Shown: positions 1 through 9,295 of the stretch, piece after piece
Layout: every line of letters starts with the position of its first letter
Numbering within the stretch: position 1 is the first letter of the stretch
Source: Hyphomicrobiales bacterium
Lineage (GTDB): Bacteria > Pseudomonadota > Alphaproteobacteria > Rhizobiales > Xanthobacteraceae
Direction: 5' to 3'
NCBI GenBank assembly: GCA_003140315.1
Contig: PLJS01000032.1
Location: 1 to 36,478 of the forward strand
Length of the DNA: 36,478 nucleotides
Notes under the pieces: generated by a model
What the model was told of the DNA's origin: nothing
Seen by the model: the letters and a program-made list of their open reading frames with translations, nothing else
The model's database searches: none
Translations under genes and position numbers: made by a program

Positions 1-95
1 GCGGGTTGATCTTGGAAAGCGGCAGGCCCGCGGATCTCGTTAGTAACCCAGGCACCGAACGCCTGCGGTCATTCTTGAATGCCCACCTTCATTGA
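1..95 (+). CDS. ABC transporter ATP-binding protein, amino-acid type (C-terminal end only)
   Basis: The frame beginning at base 3 runs without a stop to TGA at 93-95 and encodes about 30 residues ending a GlnQ/HisP-type ATPase. It reads G-L-I-L-E-S-G-R-P, then S-N-P, then E-R-L-R-S-F-L. This matches the family's usual C-terminus (a '.IVE.G.P..LF..P...R...FL' pattern). The catalytic motifs lie upstream of the window. Its stop lies 22 bases before the start I chose for the Rid gene, so the two are probably one operon. This also argues against the in-frame ATG at 79, which lies inside this gene. The family call rests on the tail alone. Confidence 0.75.
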   Translation, partial: GLILESGRPADLVSNPGTERLRSFLNAHLH

Positions 96-117
96 AGCCG
101 CACCGGGAGATCGCGCC

Positions 118-1356
118 ATGAGCATCGTCAGCTATACTGCCCAAAGGGGGGCATGGCAGTGGTCGGATGCTGTCCAGAGTTTAGTGCCATATCGTCACGG
201 CATGCGTCATGGCGATCTGGTCATCGTCGGCGGGCAGGCCGCCTTTGACGGGAGCGGCGAGGTCATCGGGCCGAACGATCATCTACGTCAGGCCGATGTG
301 ATCATGAGTTACATTGCTGATGTCATCGCCGATCTCGCCGGCGATACAGCGCACCTTGCGAAGCTCACGGTTTTCTACGTGTATGGAGGCGCTGCGCTCG
401 AGATCGAACTGATGCGAAGGATCAGAGCGACCATTCGCAGCTCACCCCCGCCGGCAATATCGTTCATCCCGCTGCCGCGGCTCGCACTTCCCGGTTTAGC
501 GCTGGTGATCGATGCCCTGGCGGTCGTCCCACGCGGCGCAGACGTGACGGCCGCCGCGCCGAAGGGCCACTGGCGTTGGCCGGAGAAAGCGGAATTTAGC
601 TATGGTCTGCGGTGCGGAAAATGGACATTCATCTCCGGCCAGATGGCGGCGGCTCCGTCCGGCGAGACCATATTCCCCGGGGACATCGTCGGCCAAGCCC
701 GCACGACAATCGATAACGTATCGAATGTCCTCACGTCGCTCGGATGTGATCTTGACGACGTTGTAAAGCTCAACACTTGGTACACTGGCGATGGCACCGA
801 TGTTGATTGGCGCAAAGCCGCTGAAATCCGCGCCAACGCGTTTCGTTTTCCCGGCCCCGGCGCGACCGGAGTTCCGGTGCCAGGCCCTTATCCCAATGGG
901 TTACTTTTGCGACAGGAATGCATGGCGTTACGCGCGGCGTCGGGTGAACGACTTCCGCGCGCATTGAGTTGGCCGCTTGGCCATTGGGATTGGCCGATTC
1001 CGGTATCGTTCCAACAGGCTCTGAAGATTGGCGAGGTGATCGTGCTCGGTGGCCAGATCTCCACCGATGCAGAGTGCAAGGCGATCTTCCCAGGCGACAT
1101 GCGGGCCCAGACCCGCAACGTGATGGCATCGATCCGCAATCTTCTGGCAAGCTTTGATCTCGATCTTACAGCGCTCGCCAAACTGACCTGCTTCTATCGA
1201 ACGCGCGGCTCCCTGAACGATCTTACCGATATGCTCTCCGTGTGCCGTGAATTTCTGCCGGATCCGGCGCCTCCGATCACCATCGTGCCACTTGAGAATC
1301 TCGGCTTTGAGGATGTGACCCTAGAAATCGAGGGCTTGGCTTTCGCGGCCGGATGA
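118..1356 (+). CDS. Triple-domain Rid (YjgF/YER057c/UK114) family protein
   Basis: This 412-residue protein is built of three consecutive Rid domains at about residues 5-140, 150-285 and 295-412. Ordinary Rid proteins are single domains of about 130 residues that form trimers, so this could be a covalently linked trimer. Each unit opens with a G-x-W-x-W stretch, then has a (G/S)GQ segment, an F/I-x-P-G/N-D segment and a hydrophobic C-terminal strand. Canonical RidA hydrolyses reactive enamines/imines with an arginine in the 'P-x-R-x-x-V' strand. In all three units that site reads P/A (P-P-P-A-I-S, G-A-T-G-V-P, P-A-P-P-I-T), so classical RidA chemistry is doubtful. ATG 118 is preceded by GGGAG at 104-108; the in-frame ATG at 79 overlaps the preceding ATPase gene and has no ribosome site. 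The neighbour is an amino-acid-type ABC importer. Confidence 0.85.
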   Translation: MSIVSYTAQRGAWQWSDAVQSLVPYRHGMRHGDLVIVGGQAAFDGSGEVIGPNDHLRQADVIMSYIADVIADLAGDTAHLAKLTVFYVYGGAALEIELMRRIRATIRSSPPPAISFIPLPRLALPGLALVIDALAVVPRGADVTAAAPKGHWRWPEKAEFSYGLRCGKWTFISGQMAAAPSGETIFPGDIVGQARTTIDNVSNVLTSLGCDLDDVVKLNTWYTGDGTDVDWRKAAEIRANAFRFPGPGATGVPVPGPYPNGLLLRQECMALRAASGERLPRALSWPLGHWDWPIPVSFQQALKIGEVIVLGGQISTDAECKAIFPGDMRAQTRNVMASIRNLLASFDLDLTALAKLTCFYRTRGSLNDLTDMLSVCREFLPDPAPPITIVPLENLGFEDVTLEIEGLAFAAG

Positions 1357-1417
1357 ATATTGGCTTCGATACAGTTATATCGCCTTAGTATCATGCAACT
1401 GAGACAATTAACATGAC

Positions 1418-1434
1418 GCGTTATGGAATAACGC
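1418..1434. repeat. Short perfect inverted repeat between convergent genes
   Basis: GCGTTAT and ATAACGC flank a 3-base centre (GGA) in the 159-bp gap between the Rid gene and amidohydrolase 1, which converge. No T-run follows on either strand, so it is not a typical intrinsic terminator. An operator seems unlikely between two 3' ends. It may be chance. Confidence 0.3.
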
Positions 1435-1515
1435 CTATAATATCCTGGTAAGTATCTGTCGTAGAAATTGCGATCCAACGCTACGGCCTGAATTTAGCGG
1501 CTCGGCTAACCGCGC

Positions 1516-2895
1516 TCACGACGCTGCCTGCCACCGTGCCGGCCCGACCGGCGGTTGGCCGGTCACCCGGGTCCAGAGCTGCCGCGCCGCCGCCCTGCCC
1601 TCCGTCCGGATCCGCTCCTCGTCCACCAGGGTCGCCCGGCCGTTCTCGACCACGACTCGGCCGTCGACGATGACGGTCGCGACGTCGCGTCCGTGCCCGG
1701 TATGGACCAGCGTGCCGATCGGATTGAACGCCGGCGTGAGATGCGCGCGGCGCGCATCGAACAGCACCACGTCGGCCTTTTTGCCCACCGTCAGACTGCC
1801 GAGATCATGCGCGCGTCCCAGCCCTTTGGCGGCGCCGAGCGTCGCCATGTGGAATACGTCCGGCGCACCCCAGAAGTCATTGACCGCGCGCTCCTGCAGT
1901 CGTCCCGAGGCCAGCGCCCAACGCATGTTCTCGACCATGTCGCCGTGCATGTTGTCGGTCGCGAGTGCAATATTGGCGCCGGCGCGGCGCAGTTTCGAGG
2001 TGACCGGCAGATAGCCGCCGGTCAGGTTGACCTTAGGCGCATGTGCGACCGTGATGCCGGCGGCCCCCGCGCGCGCGATGTCGCTCTCGGTCATGACCAG
2101 GCAATGCGCGGCGATCAGACCGTCATCGAGGAGGCCGACCTCCTCGACCAGCTCGGTCGGCGTCATCCCGTCACGCTCTTTGACCTGCTCGACCTCCATG
2201 TAGCTCTGTGCCAGGTGCGTCATCACGCGCACGCCGAACCTACGGCGCTCGGTGTTCACGTCGCGCAGGAAGTCGGCTGAGCAGGTGTCGATCGCGTGCG
2301 GCGCGAACATCACGCTGGCGCGGCCATCGAAGGCGCCGTTGAAGCGCGCATGCAGGTCGATGCCGTAGCGCAGCCGGTCCTCACCGATCTTTCTGTCGTA
2401 TTGCCACACCTTGTTGTGGACCTGCGTGAAGTCGACATCGTGGATCCAGGCCGAGGACGAGATGCGCAGGCCAAGCTCCGCGATCGCCGGCAGGGTCGCG
2501 TGCGCGTGCACGTACATGTCGTTGATGATGGTTGAGCCGAACAGCATGGCTTCGAGCGCCGAAAGGCGGCCGAGCGCAACCGCCTCGTCCTCGCTGATGT
2601 CGTAGACGTGCGGCACGCCCGGCGTGTAGGCGGGCGCCCACCCCATGTCCTCGGTCATGCCGCGCGCGAGCGAGAGCACGGCGTGTGTATGGATGTTGAC
2701 GAACCCGGGCGTCGCCAGATGCCCGCGCGCGTCGATGACGCGGCGGACCTCGACGCCGTCCGCGTCCAATGCCCTGCCAACCATCACGAGACGGTCGCCA
2801 CGGATGCCGATCACGGCGTCCTCGATCATCGGCTGCGCTGGATCGGAGGTGAGCGCGGTCGCACCGCGGATTAGGATGTCGAACGGTTCCGTCAT
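1516..2895 (-). CDS. Amidohydrolase 1 (TRZ/ATZ-type metal-dependent hydrolase/deaminase)
   Basis: This 459-residue cytosolic protein belongs to the amidohydrolase superfamily, in the branch with chlorotriazine hydrolases, SAH/guanine deaminases and similar enzymes. The metal-site residues expected of the fold are present: H69-x-H71 (N-I-H-T-H), H227 (T-H-L-A-Q), H264 (A-A-H-C) and D314 (A-T-D-N). The N-terminal beta-sandwich strand and the C-terminal '(V)G.KADVV.FD' segment are also typical. It is the last gene of an operon with a polar-amino-acid-type ABC importer and overlaps the ATPase gene by 4 bp. The import substrate is therefore probably the hydrolase substrate. It is clearly paralogous to the hydrolase at 9371-10714 (shared A-V-L-S-L, A-P-A-Y-T, D-V-D-F-T and C-G-R-D/H-G-R-D segments). 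Deaminase versus amide or cyclic-urea hydrolase cannot be decided from sequence. Confidence 0.88.
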   Translation of the reverse strand: MTEPFDILIRGATALTSDPAQPMIEDAVIGIRGDRLVMVGRALDADGVEVRRVIDARGHLATPGFVNIHTHAVLSLARGMTEDMGWAPAYTPGVPHVYDISEDEAVALGRLSALEAMLFGSTIINDMYVHAHATLPAIAELGLRISSSAWIHDVDFTQVHNKVWQYDRKIGEDRLRYGIDLHARFNGAFDGRASVMFAPHAIDTCSADFLRDVNTERRRFGVRVMTHLAQSYMEVEQVKERDGMTPTELVEEVGLLDDGLIAAHCLVMTESDIARAGAAGITVAHAPKVNLTGGYLPVTSKLRRAGANIALATDNMHGDMVENMRWALASGRLQERAVNDFWGAPDVFHMATLGAAKGLGRAHDLGSLTVGKKADVVLFDARRAHLTPAFNPIGTLVHTGHGRDVATVIVDGRVVVENGRATLVDEERIRTEGRAAARQLWTRVTGQPPVGPARWQAAS

Positions 2896-3692
2896 GGGGC
2901 GGCCTTCGCGTCGGGGGTCGTGAAATGTTCAAGGAAACGGCGCGTGCGCGGCTCGCGCGGGCTGCCAAACAAGTCCACCGGGGTCCCCTGCTCCACGATT
3001 GCACCTTCGTCCATGTAGATCACGCGGTTTGCAACCTGACGCGCGAACGACATCTCATGCGTGACGATCACTGACGTCATGCCGCCCGCAGCCAGCACAC
3101 GGATCGCGTCGAGCACCTCACGCACCAGTTCGGGATCGAGCGCCGAGGTCGGCTCGTCGAACAGGATGATGGTCGGCTCCATGGCGATCGCGCGCGCGAT
3201 CGCGACGCGCTGCTGCTGCCCGCCGGAGAGCTCGGCCGGCCGCTTGTCGAGATGATCGGTGAGGAAGACCTTGCGCAGGTGTTCGGCAGCCCGCTCGCGC
3301 GCGGCCTTCTTGGCGATGCCGCGGACGCGGCGCAGCCCGATCGCAACATTGTCGAGCGCCGTGAGGTGCGGAAACAGGTTGAAGCGCTGGAATACAAAGC
3401 CGATGCCGCGCCGCTGGATCGCGAGCTGGCGTTCGGAGGCGTCTTTCCAGCCGCCCGGGATCGCGACCCGGCCAACCGACCGGCCATCGACATCGACGAG
3501 CCCCGTGTCGGGAATTTCCAGATGACTGACGCAGCGCAGAAGCGTCGTCTTGCCTGACCCCGAAGCGCCGATGACCACGACGGTCTCGCCTTTGCGGACC
3601 TCAAGATCGACGTCACGCAACACGGTCTTGGTGCCGAAGGTCTTGCTCAGCCCCACGACACGCAGCGCCGGAACCTGGTTGTCGGGCGTCAT
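2892..3692 (-). CDS. Polar amino acid-type ABC transporter ATP-binding protein (GlnQ/HisP-like)
   Basis: The 266-residue ATPase has Walker A G-A-S-G-S-G-K-T near residue 42, a Q-loop ([11 protein letters not shown]) near 100, the signature L-S-G-G-Q-Q-Q-R near 159, Walker B I-I-L-F-D-E-P near 180 and the switch histidine in V-T-H-E. The 'FQ.FNLFPH' Q-loop is typical of the PAAT (polar amino acid) family. It energises the permease encoded just upstream (4-bp overlap at 3689-3692) and overlaps amidohydrolase 1 by 4 bp. All four genes from 5196 to 1516 therefore appear translationally coupled. Confidence 0.93.
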   Translation of the reverse strand: MTPDNQVPALRVVGLSKTFGTKTVLRDVDLEVRKGETVVVIGASGSGKTTLLRCVSHLEIPDTGLVDVDGRSVGRVAIPGGWKDASERQLAIQRRGIGFVFQRFNLFPHLTALDNVAIGLRRVRGIAKKAARERAAEHLRKVFLTDHLDKRPAELSGGQQQRVAIARAIAMEPTIILFDEPTSALDPELVREVLDAIRVLAAGGMTSVIVTHEMSFARQVANRVIYMDEGAIVEQGTPVDLFGSPREPRTRRFLEHFTTPDAKAAP

Positions 3693-4342
3693 AGTGCCGG
3701 CATGCGGCTCTCGATGAAGCGCGAGAGGTAGGAGAGCGCCTTGATTAGCGCGTAATAATAGAGCGCGAGCAGCAGATAGATCTCGAACGGGACGAAATGC
3801 ACCGAGATGATCGCCTGCCCGGCGCGCGTGAGTTCGTAGACCGAGATCACCGACAGCAGCGAGGTGTTCTTGGTCATGCTGATCAGCTCGTTGGTGAGCG
3901 GAGGCACCATCGGACGCAGCGCCTGCGGCAGCAGGATGTAGGTCAGGATCTGCCAGCGGAACATGCCGATCGATTTCGCGGCTTCGGTCTGCCCGCGCTC
4001 GACGCTGCCGACGCCGCCACGCACAGTCTCGGCGATGTAGGCGCTGGTGTTGAACGCAAGAGCGATAATGCCGGCCCAGATCTCGTCGAAGCGGATGCCG
4101 ATCACCGGCAGCGCAAAGAACACGAGGAACACCTGGATCAGGAGCGGCGTGCCGCGCACGAAGTCCACGTAGGCGGCAACAATCCAGCGCAGCGCCGCAA
4201 TGTTACTTAGCGCGGCCAAGCCCAGCGTGAAGCCGATCATGCACGCAAGGATACCCGCGACCACGCTGATCTGCAGCGTAACGACGGTCCCGCGTGCGAG
4301 CAGCGGGATCGCGGTTTCGATGATGGTCCAGTCGATCGACAA
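3689..4342 (-). CDS. Polar amino acid-type ABC transporter permease (HisM/GlnP-like)
   Basis: This inner-membrane protein of 217 residues has about five hydrophobic segments. The EAA-type cytoplasmic loop (E-A-A-K-S-I-G-M...L-P-Q-A-L-R) lies near residues 140-165 and contacts the ATPase. Only one permease gene is present, so the transporter probably uses a homodimer. The predicted start is TTG at 4342, eight bases after the solute-binding gene ends. I see no good Shine-Dalgarno, so translation may depend on coupling to the upstream gene or the start may be slightly off. The 3' end overlaps the ATPase start by 4 bp. Confidence 0.9.
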   Translation of the reverse strand: MSIDWTIIETAIPLLARGTVVTLQISVVAGILACMIGFTLGLAALSNIAALRWIVAAYVDFVRGTPLLIQVFLVFFALPVIGIRFDEIWAGIIALAFNTSAYIAETVRGGVGSVERGQTEAAKSIGMFRWQILTYILLPQALRPMVPPLTNELISMTKNTSLLSVISVYELTRAGQAIISVHFVPFEIYLLLALYYYALIKALSYLSRFIESRMPAL

Positions 4343-4350
4343 AGTGGCGG

Positions 4351-5196
4351 TTAGCTAAAGCTCGGGATCGCGTCGGCGAGCTTCATCTTGAAGCCGAACC
4401 ACTTCTCCTGCATCGCGTAGATTTCGCCGCTCTTCTTCAGCGCCTCGATGCGGTCGTCCACGAATTTGCCGAGCTCGGTGTCCTCCTTGCGGAAGCCGTA
4501 GCCGTGCCAATTGTCGCTGCCGACGTTCTCCACCATCGTGTAGACGCCGGGCCGGTCACGCAGCACGATGCTCAGCGTCGGTACGGTGTTGAGCACGCCG
4601 TCGACGCTGCCCTGCGCGAGCGCCAGATAGGCGGCGGGGTGATCGTCGTAGGTCTTCACGTCCTTGAAGCCCGCGCCGCGCTCCGTCTTGAGCTGCGCGT
4701 CGAGCTTGACCTTCAGCGTCTCGCCGGGCGAGCCGAGCTTGATGCCAAGCACCTTGCCGGACATGTCGACGATGGTCTTGATCTTGTCCTTGTCGGCGGA
4801 GCGGATCAGCAGCGCCTGCGAGGCGTCCGCGTAGGGAATGCTGAATAGGACCTTCTCGAGCCGCTCTTTCGTGTAGCTCAGCCCGGGAACCATGTCGAAG
4901 CGACCGGCATAGAGCGCGGGGATAACCCCCGACCATTGCGTGTCGATGAAATTCGGCTTCACGCCGATTGGCTCGAACATTTTCGTGACGAATTCGATAT
5001 CGAATCCGATGATCTTCCCGCTGTTATCGCGATAGGTGAACGGCACATAGGCAGCCTCGCAGCCGACCCGGATTTCACCCGCCTTCTTGAGTGCGTCGAG
5101 CGTCTGCGCCGCAAAGGCACGGCGGCTCGCGCCCATCACCAGCCCGGCTCCCAACGAGCCGAGCAGCGTTCGCCTTGAGAGCGGTAGCCTTGTCAT
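4351..5196 (-). CDS. Polar amino acid-type ABC transporter substrate-binding protein (SBP_bac_3), Tat-like signal
   Basis: This 281-residue periplasmic binding protein starts with a twin-arginine-like leader (L-S-R-R-T-L-L-G-S, then a hydrophobic run, then A-F-A-A-Q). It continues with the family-3 lobe: 'I.VG.E..Y.PF.Y.D..GKI.GFDIE' near residues 35-65, then W-S-G-V-I-P-A-L and D-M-V-P-G. I start at ATG 5196 because AGGAGA lies 6-7 bases upstream; the reading frame opens further upstream at 5247 without a ribosome site. It is the first gene of the operon with the permease, the ATPase and amidohydrolase 1. The ligand probably has an amino-acid-like group, but is not known. Confidence 0.92.
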   Translation of the reverse strand: MTRLPLSRRTLLGSLGAGLVMGASRRAFAAQTLDALKKAGEIRVGCEAAYVPFTYRDNSGKIIGFDIEFVTKMFEPIGVKPNFIDTQWSGVIPALYAGRFDMVPGLSYTKERLEKVLFSIPYADASQALLIRSADKDKIKTIVDMSGKVLGIKLGSPGETLKVKLDAQLKTERGAGFKDVKTYDDHPAAYLALAQGSVDGVLNTVPTLSIVLRDRPGVYTMVENVGSDNWHGYGFRKEDTELGKFVDDRIEALKKSGEIYAMQEKWFGFKMKLADAIPSFS

Positions 5197-5290
5197 CGGG
5201 ATCTCCTCTGGTTCAATAAAGTTTACATCGGGGAAATGACTTAGCAAACCGTGCCAACAGACCTATCCGATGAGAGCACGGATTCTGGCA

Positions 5291-6361
5291 TCAATCGTCC
5301 GCAACAACCTTGCACCGGTCGGGCGAGATGCCGAGCTCCACGCTGGCGCCCGCGACGGGAATAGCCTCGTCATCAGTTCGGATTGGAATTCTGATGACGC
5401 GGCCGCCGCTGTTGAGACGGCAGGCGACGATCAGCTCCGCGCCGAAGAACTCGACACTCATAACCGTCGCGGGAATTCGACTGACGTCATTTGGCCTTGC
5501 CGACAAACGAACGTGCTCGGGGCGTATCGACAGACCATTTACAGCCCGGGCGTTTGCTGGCGCGTTGATCCGAAGAGCGAAACCGTCGTCAGTGAGAAAC
5601 TCAGCACCATGCGTACCCTGCTTCAGGTGCCCTGGAAACCAGATCGACCGGCCGATGAACTCGGCAACGAACCGAGTTGCGGGTTCCTCGTAGATTTCGC
5701 GCGCAGTCCCGATCTGAACGATGCGGCCTCTATTCATCAACGCAATGCGATCGGCAAGCCCGATTGCTTCAGTTTGGTCGTGGGTAACAACGAGCGTCGT
5801 CGTCCCTACCCCCCGCAGGATTTCACGCAGCTCGATCCGGAGCGTCTCGCGCAGCTTTGCGTCAAGATTTGACAAGGGCTCATCAAGGAGCAGGAGCTTG
5901 GGCGAGATCGCAAGCGCACGCGCCAGTGCCACACGCTGCTGCTGCCCGCCGCTCAGCGCCAGGGGGCGCCGCTCGTCGAAGCCTTCGAGGCGGGTGAGGC
6001 GCATTAGCTCACGGCGCCGACTATCCCGTTTGATCTTGGAAATGCCGCGCTGCTTCATGCCGTAATTGATGTTGTCGGCGACCGTCAGGTGCGGGAAGAG
6101 TGCGTAATCCTGGAATACCAACCCGATGTCGCGGCGATACGGCGGCAGCTTCGCGATGTCGGCTCCGCCGATTGCAATCGTCCCGGCATCGAGAGCCTCG
6201 AATCCCGCGATCAAGCGCAGCGTAGTGGTCTTGCCGCATCCCGAGGGCCCAAGCAGTGCGACAATTTCGCCGTCTTTCACCGAAAGCGAGGCGCCGTCGA
6301 CTGCCGCATGGTCGCCGAAGCGCTTCACCACATTGACGACGTCGAGGCCGGAAGAGTTCAT
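5291..6361 (-). CDS. Pot-type ABC transporter ATP-binding protein (PotA-like, with TOBE domain)
   Basis: The 356-residue ATPase has Walker A G-P-S-G-C-G-K-T near residue 39, the Q-loop V-F-Q-D-Y-A-L-F-P-H near 82, the signature L-S-G-G-Q-Q-Q-R near 136, Walker B L-L-L-L-D-E-P-L-S-N-L-D near 156 and the H-switch V-T-H-D-Q. The C-terminal third (about 240-356, with S-I-R-P-E-H-V) is the TOBE_2 regulatory domain of spermidine/putrescine, iron and 2-aminoethylphosphonate importers. It is the last gene of a four-gene operon and overlaps the permease at 6358 by 4 bp. Confidence 0.93.
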   Translation of the reverse strand: MNSSGLDVVNVVKRFGDHAAVDGASLSVKDGEIVALLGPSGCGKTTTLRLIAGFEALDAGTIAIGGADIAKLPPYRRDIGLVFQDYALFPHLTVADNINYGMKQRGISKIKRDSRRRELMRLTRLEGFDERRPLALSGGQQQRVALARALAISPKLLLLDEPLSNLDAKLRETLRIELREILRGVGTTTLVVTHDQTEAIGLADRIALMNRGRIVQIGTAREIYEEPATRFVAEFIGRSIWFPGHLKQGTHGAEFLTDDGFALRINAPANARAVNGLSIRPEHVRLSARPNDVSRIPATVMSVEFFGAELIVACRLNSGGRVIRIPIRTDDEAIPVAGASVELGISPDRCKVVADD

Positions 6362-7200
6362 CCGCGGTAGAGCCCTTGTCCAATCACCCGGTCGAGGCCG
6401 ACTACCCTGTCGAGAAAGAATACGATCAGCACCGTAACCGCCGCGAAAACGGTGGAGACCGCAGCGACAGTGAGATTGAGATTTGCGCGCATCTCGGCGA
6501 CGAGCACGATCGGAAGCGTCTGAGTGAATGGATCCGATAGGAATAGGCTGACCGCTACTTCATCGAAGCTCAGAACGAACGCCATGAGGCCACCCGCAAC
6601 AATACCTGTGCGCGCGAGTGGCAGCGTTACATCGAGAAATGCGCGCCACGGGGGCGCGCCAAGCGAGATCGCGGCCTCCATCAAACTGCGCTTGATACCG
6701 ATCAGGCTCGCGAGCGTCGCGCGTACGGTGAATGGGATCGTGATGACCACGTGCCCCATTATCAGACGCGTGAACGGATCGAAAACTTGGATCGCGGAAG
6801 CAAAGCCCAGGATCGAGAAGCCGATGACAACCGTCGGCACGAATTTTGGAGACAGAAATAACATTTCGACGACATCACGCCCCGGCCAGCGGCCTGCCGA
6901 AAGCACATAGGCGGCGCTTGCACCTGCTGCGGTCGATATGAGGGTTGAAAGCACCGCGAGCTTCAGACTGACAATCAGGCCCTCTAGATAGGCGGGATTA
7001 TCGAGGAAACTGCGGTACCAGCGCAGCGAGAATTGGGTGGGTGGAAAGGGGCCAAGGAACTGTCGGTCGTCGAATGACAGCACGACCGACACGACGATCG
7101 GTATCACGAGGAACAGTACAGAGGCTGCGAACAAGATGCGAAACATGACGCCGGCCGCCCAGTCAACGACCGTGCCCACGGAGGGCGGCATGCGCGTCAT
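6358..7200 (-). CDS. Pot-type ABC transporter permease (PotC-like)
   Basis: This 280-residue inner-membrane permease has about six transmembrane segments and a BPD_transp_1 EAA loop (E-A-A-I-S-L-G-A-P-P-W-R-A-F...L-P-L-A) near residues 175-195. The N-terminal 'FLGPFP..FSLRWY..F' segment is typical of the second (PotC/YdcV-like) permease of this family. Its ATG overlaps the end of the first permease by 4 bp and its 3' end overlaps the ATPase by 4 bp. Confidence 0.92.
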   Translation of the reverse strand: MTRMPPSVGTVVDWAAGVMFRILFAASVLFLVIPIVVSVVLSFDDRQFLGPFPPTQFSLRWYRSFLDNPAYLEGLIVSLKLAVLSTLISTAAGASAAYVLSAGRWPGRDVVEMLFLSPKFVPTVVIGFSILGFASAIQVFDPFTRLIMGHVVITIPFTVRATLASLIGIKRSLMEAAISLGAPPWRAFLDVTLPLARTGIVAGGLMAFVLSFDEVAVSLFLSDPFTQTLPIVLVAEMRANLNLTVAAVSTVFAAVTVLIVFFLDRVVGLDRVIGQGLYRG

Positions 7201-8087
7201 GGCCGGGCCTCGGCGGGCGCGAGCCAGCGGACAAAGCCCGCCAGCGCGTAAACAACGAAACCGGCGAGCGCGAACATGATGATGCCGATCGCCGCTCCGC
7301 TCGGAAAATTAGCGACGTCCGAGAAGCGCACATACATCAGGTTGGTTGTAAACAGCACGATGCCGCGCCCAAGGATCAGCGGCACTACAAAATTGCTGAT
7401 GCACATCGCGAACGAGATCATGAACGCAGACAACAGGCCGGGGACGGCCAGCGGCAACGTTATGGTAAGCGCGACGCGCCAGCGCGGCGCCCCAAGCGAG
7501 GCTGCGGCTTCTTCCAGCTTCGGGTTTATATTCTGGAAAGTTCCGATCAGAATTATTGCGGCCATTGGCACGACGAAGTGCAGTAACCCGATTGCGACCT
7601 GGATCGCAGCATAACCGGCGCTTCGCGCCGGTATGCCGATCAGCGTACCGAAGAAAGCGAGCGGTCCGTTCGAGCCCCATGTCATCTGGATGGCATACAA
7701 CCGGGCGACTAGGCTCATGAACAACAGCCCTATCAGCAGCCCCAAGATCGAGACCCGCATCGCGCGCCGCTTCGTGCGCGCGGCCTGCCACGCTAGTGGT
7801 GTCGCGAGTAGCAGCGCGATTGCGCTCACGATGAAGCCGATGCGGAGCGTGTCGTAGAAATAGAACGCGTAGGCCGGCTCGATCAGCTCGGTATAGTTGC
7901 GCACTGTCCAGCCAGCACCTGACCCGACACGTCCCGCGATGAAAGGGCGGAAGCTCACTACCGCCATCAAGGCGATGGGAGCCACCAGCAACACCACCAG
8001 CAGGACGGCACCGGGTGCGAGCAACGCCCACTGAAAGGCTGAAAGTCGCGGTTGCTGCACTGTTGCTTCGAGGCCCGACACGATCAA
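7197..8087 (-). CDS. Pot-type ABC transporter permease (PotB-like)
   Basis: The 296-residue inner-membrane permease has about six transmembrane segments. Its EAA loop (E-E-A-A-A-S-L-G-A-P-R-W-R...L-P-L-A) is near residues 195-220. The order binding protein-PotB-PotC-PotA is standard. The start TTG at 8087 gives a 4-bp overlap (TTGA) with the binding-protein stop; GTG at 8081 is an alternative. It pairs with the 6358-7200 permease as a heterodimer. Confidence 0.91.
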   Translation of the reverse strand: MIVSGLEATVQQPRLSAFQWALLAPGAVLLVVLLVAPIALMAVVSFRPFIAGRVGSGAGWTVRNYTELIEPAYAFYFYDTLRIGFIVSAIALLLATPLAWQAARTKRRAMRVSILGLLIGLLFMSLVARLYAIQMTWGSNGPLAFFGTLIGIPARSAGYAAIQVAIGLLHFVVPMAAIILIGTFQNINPKLEEAAASLGAPRWRVALTITLPLAVPGLLSAFMISFAMCISNFVVPLILGRGIVLFTTNLMYVRFSDVANFPSGAAIGIIMFALAGFVVYALAGFVRWLAPAEARP

Positions 8088-9184
8088 GAGCGGCGGATCA
8101 GCGGCGCGATCTCCTGCTCCCAGCGTTTTGCCCAGCTATCGACCTGGCTCGCCATGAATTCAAAGTCCGCGATATAGGCATATTGCGCGAGTTCATCGGG
8201 TTTGTAGAACACGTCGGCGATGTCCGGGTTGGCCTTCGACTTCGGATTGGTCGGGCCCTCTCCAAGCGGCCAATTGTATTGCTCATTGATCTCCGGCGTG
8301 GCGAAGTGGTTCGCGAGCCGCTTCGCCGCCGCGACTTTCTTGGGATCGCTCTGCTTGATGACCGCGAAGCCCTCATTGAACAGGAAACCCTTGTTGTCCT
8401 TGATCTTCGACATGATCTTTACGGGGAACTGCTTGCGCACTTGCGTCCACGCGCCGATGTTGAAGAACGCGACCGACGTCTCGCCCGAACTCATCGCATT
8501 GATGAATTCGGAATTGTTGTTGATCACGCGGCCAATCTGACCGCGCTCGGCGAGCTCCTTCAGGAACTGCCAGCCCGGTTCGATATTGCGCTCATTGCCT
8601 CCGCGCTGCATGGCGAGCGTCAGCATCAAAAGGCCGGTAAGGTTCACCGGGAACGGCACGCACAGCTTGCCCTTGAAACGCGGTTCGAGAAGTTGCTCGA
8701 TTGACTCGATCGGCTTGTCGACGAGATCGGTGCGGTAACCCCAGAACGCGCCGGCTGTCGAGAGTGGGACGCTCATCAGCTGCCCCTTGTCGTTCTTCTG
8801 GAAGAACACCGGCGGGATGTCTTTCAACGCGGGCATCTCGTCGAGCGTGACGGGTTCGATCCAGTCTTCCTTGATCATTGCGCGGAACACAGGGTCCCAA
8901 CCGGAGATCAGGTTGTAGTTCACGCGCGGCCAAGCAGGTTTCACCTTGGCGACAATCGCCATGGCACCGCCCGCGTGCAGTTCCCAGGCGACCTTATCGC
9001 CGGTCTTGGCCACATAGGCGTCGACGATCTTCCGTGACACCTCGATCCAGGCCGCGCCCCACATGACGACGAGCAACTGCTCGCCCTGCTGCGCGAGCGC
9101 TGGATCGACCCCCGGAAGCCCCATCGAGCCTAAGCCCGTCGCTGCCGAAATTTTGAGTAGGTCGCGGCGCGATAATCCATTCAT
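8084..9184 (-). CDS. Pot-type ABC transporter substrate-binding protein (PotD-like), Tat signal
   Basis: This 366-residue periplasmic binding protein has a twin-arginine signal (L-S-R-R-D-L-L-K, hydrophobic run, A-L-A-Q-Q). It then shows the type II binding fold typical of SBP_bac_8/PotD proteins: V-V-M-W-G-A-A-W near residue 40, I-S-G-W-D-P near 95 and A-F-W-G-Y-R-T-D near 145. It is the first gene of the four-gene importer operon, is divergent from amidohydrolase 2, and has a conserved promoter-like element 56 bp upstream (9237-9263). Ligands of the family include polyamines, iron and phosphonates; given the neighbours, a cationic N compound is plausible. Confidence 0.91.
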   Translation of the reverse strand: MNGLSRRDLLKISAATGLGSMGLPGVDPALAQQGEQLLVVMWGAAWIEVSRKIVDAYVAKTGDKVAWELHAGGAMAIVAKVKPAWPRVNYNLISGWDPVFRAMIKEDWIEPVTLDEMPALKDIPPVFFQKNDKGQLMSVPLSTAGAFWGYRTDLVDKPIESIEQLLEPRFKGKLCVPFPVNLTGLLMLTLAMQRGGNERNIEPGWQFLKELAERGQIGRVINNNSEFINAMSSGETSVAFFNIGAWTQVRKQFPVKIMSKIKDNKGFLFNEGFAVIKQSDPKKVAAAKRLANHFATPEINEQYNWPLGEGPTNPKSKANPDIADVFYKPDELAQYAYIADFEFMASQVDSWAKRWEQEIAPLIRRS

Positions 9185-9236
9185 CGTCCCTGTTCCTTTA
9201 TGGTGCGGCTGCCGAGCGATCCCAGTTTGACTGAAT

Positions 9237-9263
9237 GTTAAAACTTTTTCCTGTCACTCACAA
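9237..9263 (-). promoter_or_regulatory. Promoter-like element shared with 12911-12937, upstream of the Pot operon
   Basis: Read on the minus strand, this reads TTGTGA, then 17 bases including AGGAAAAAG, then TAACAT. That is a plausible -35/-10 pair pointing at the binding-protein gene (start 9184). It matches the element at 12911-12937 at 21 of 27 positions by my count. The distance from its proximal end region to the start codon is about 56 bp here and 55 bp there. Confidence 0.55.
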
Positions 9264-9295
9264 AGCTCTTGTAAAAAAAGATAACCAGGGTTCAC

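Noticed and set aside
1555-2280. 241-codon plus-strand frame
   Set aside because: Antisense to amidohydrolase 1, which carries the complete metal-site motif set.
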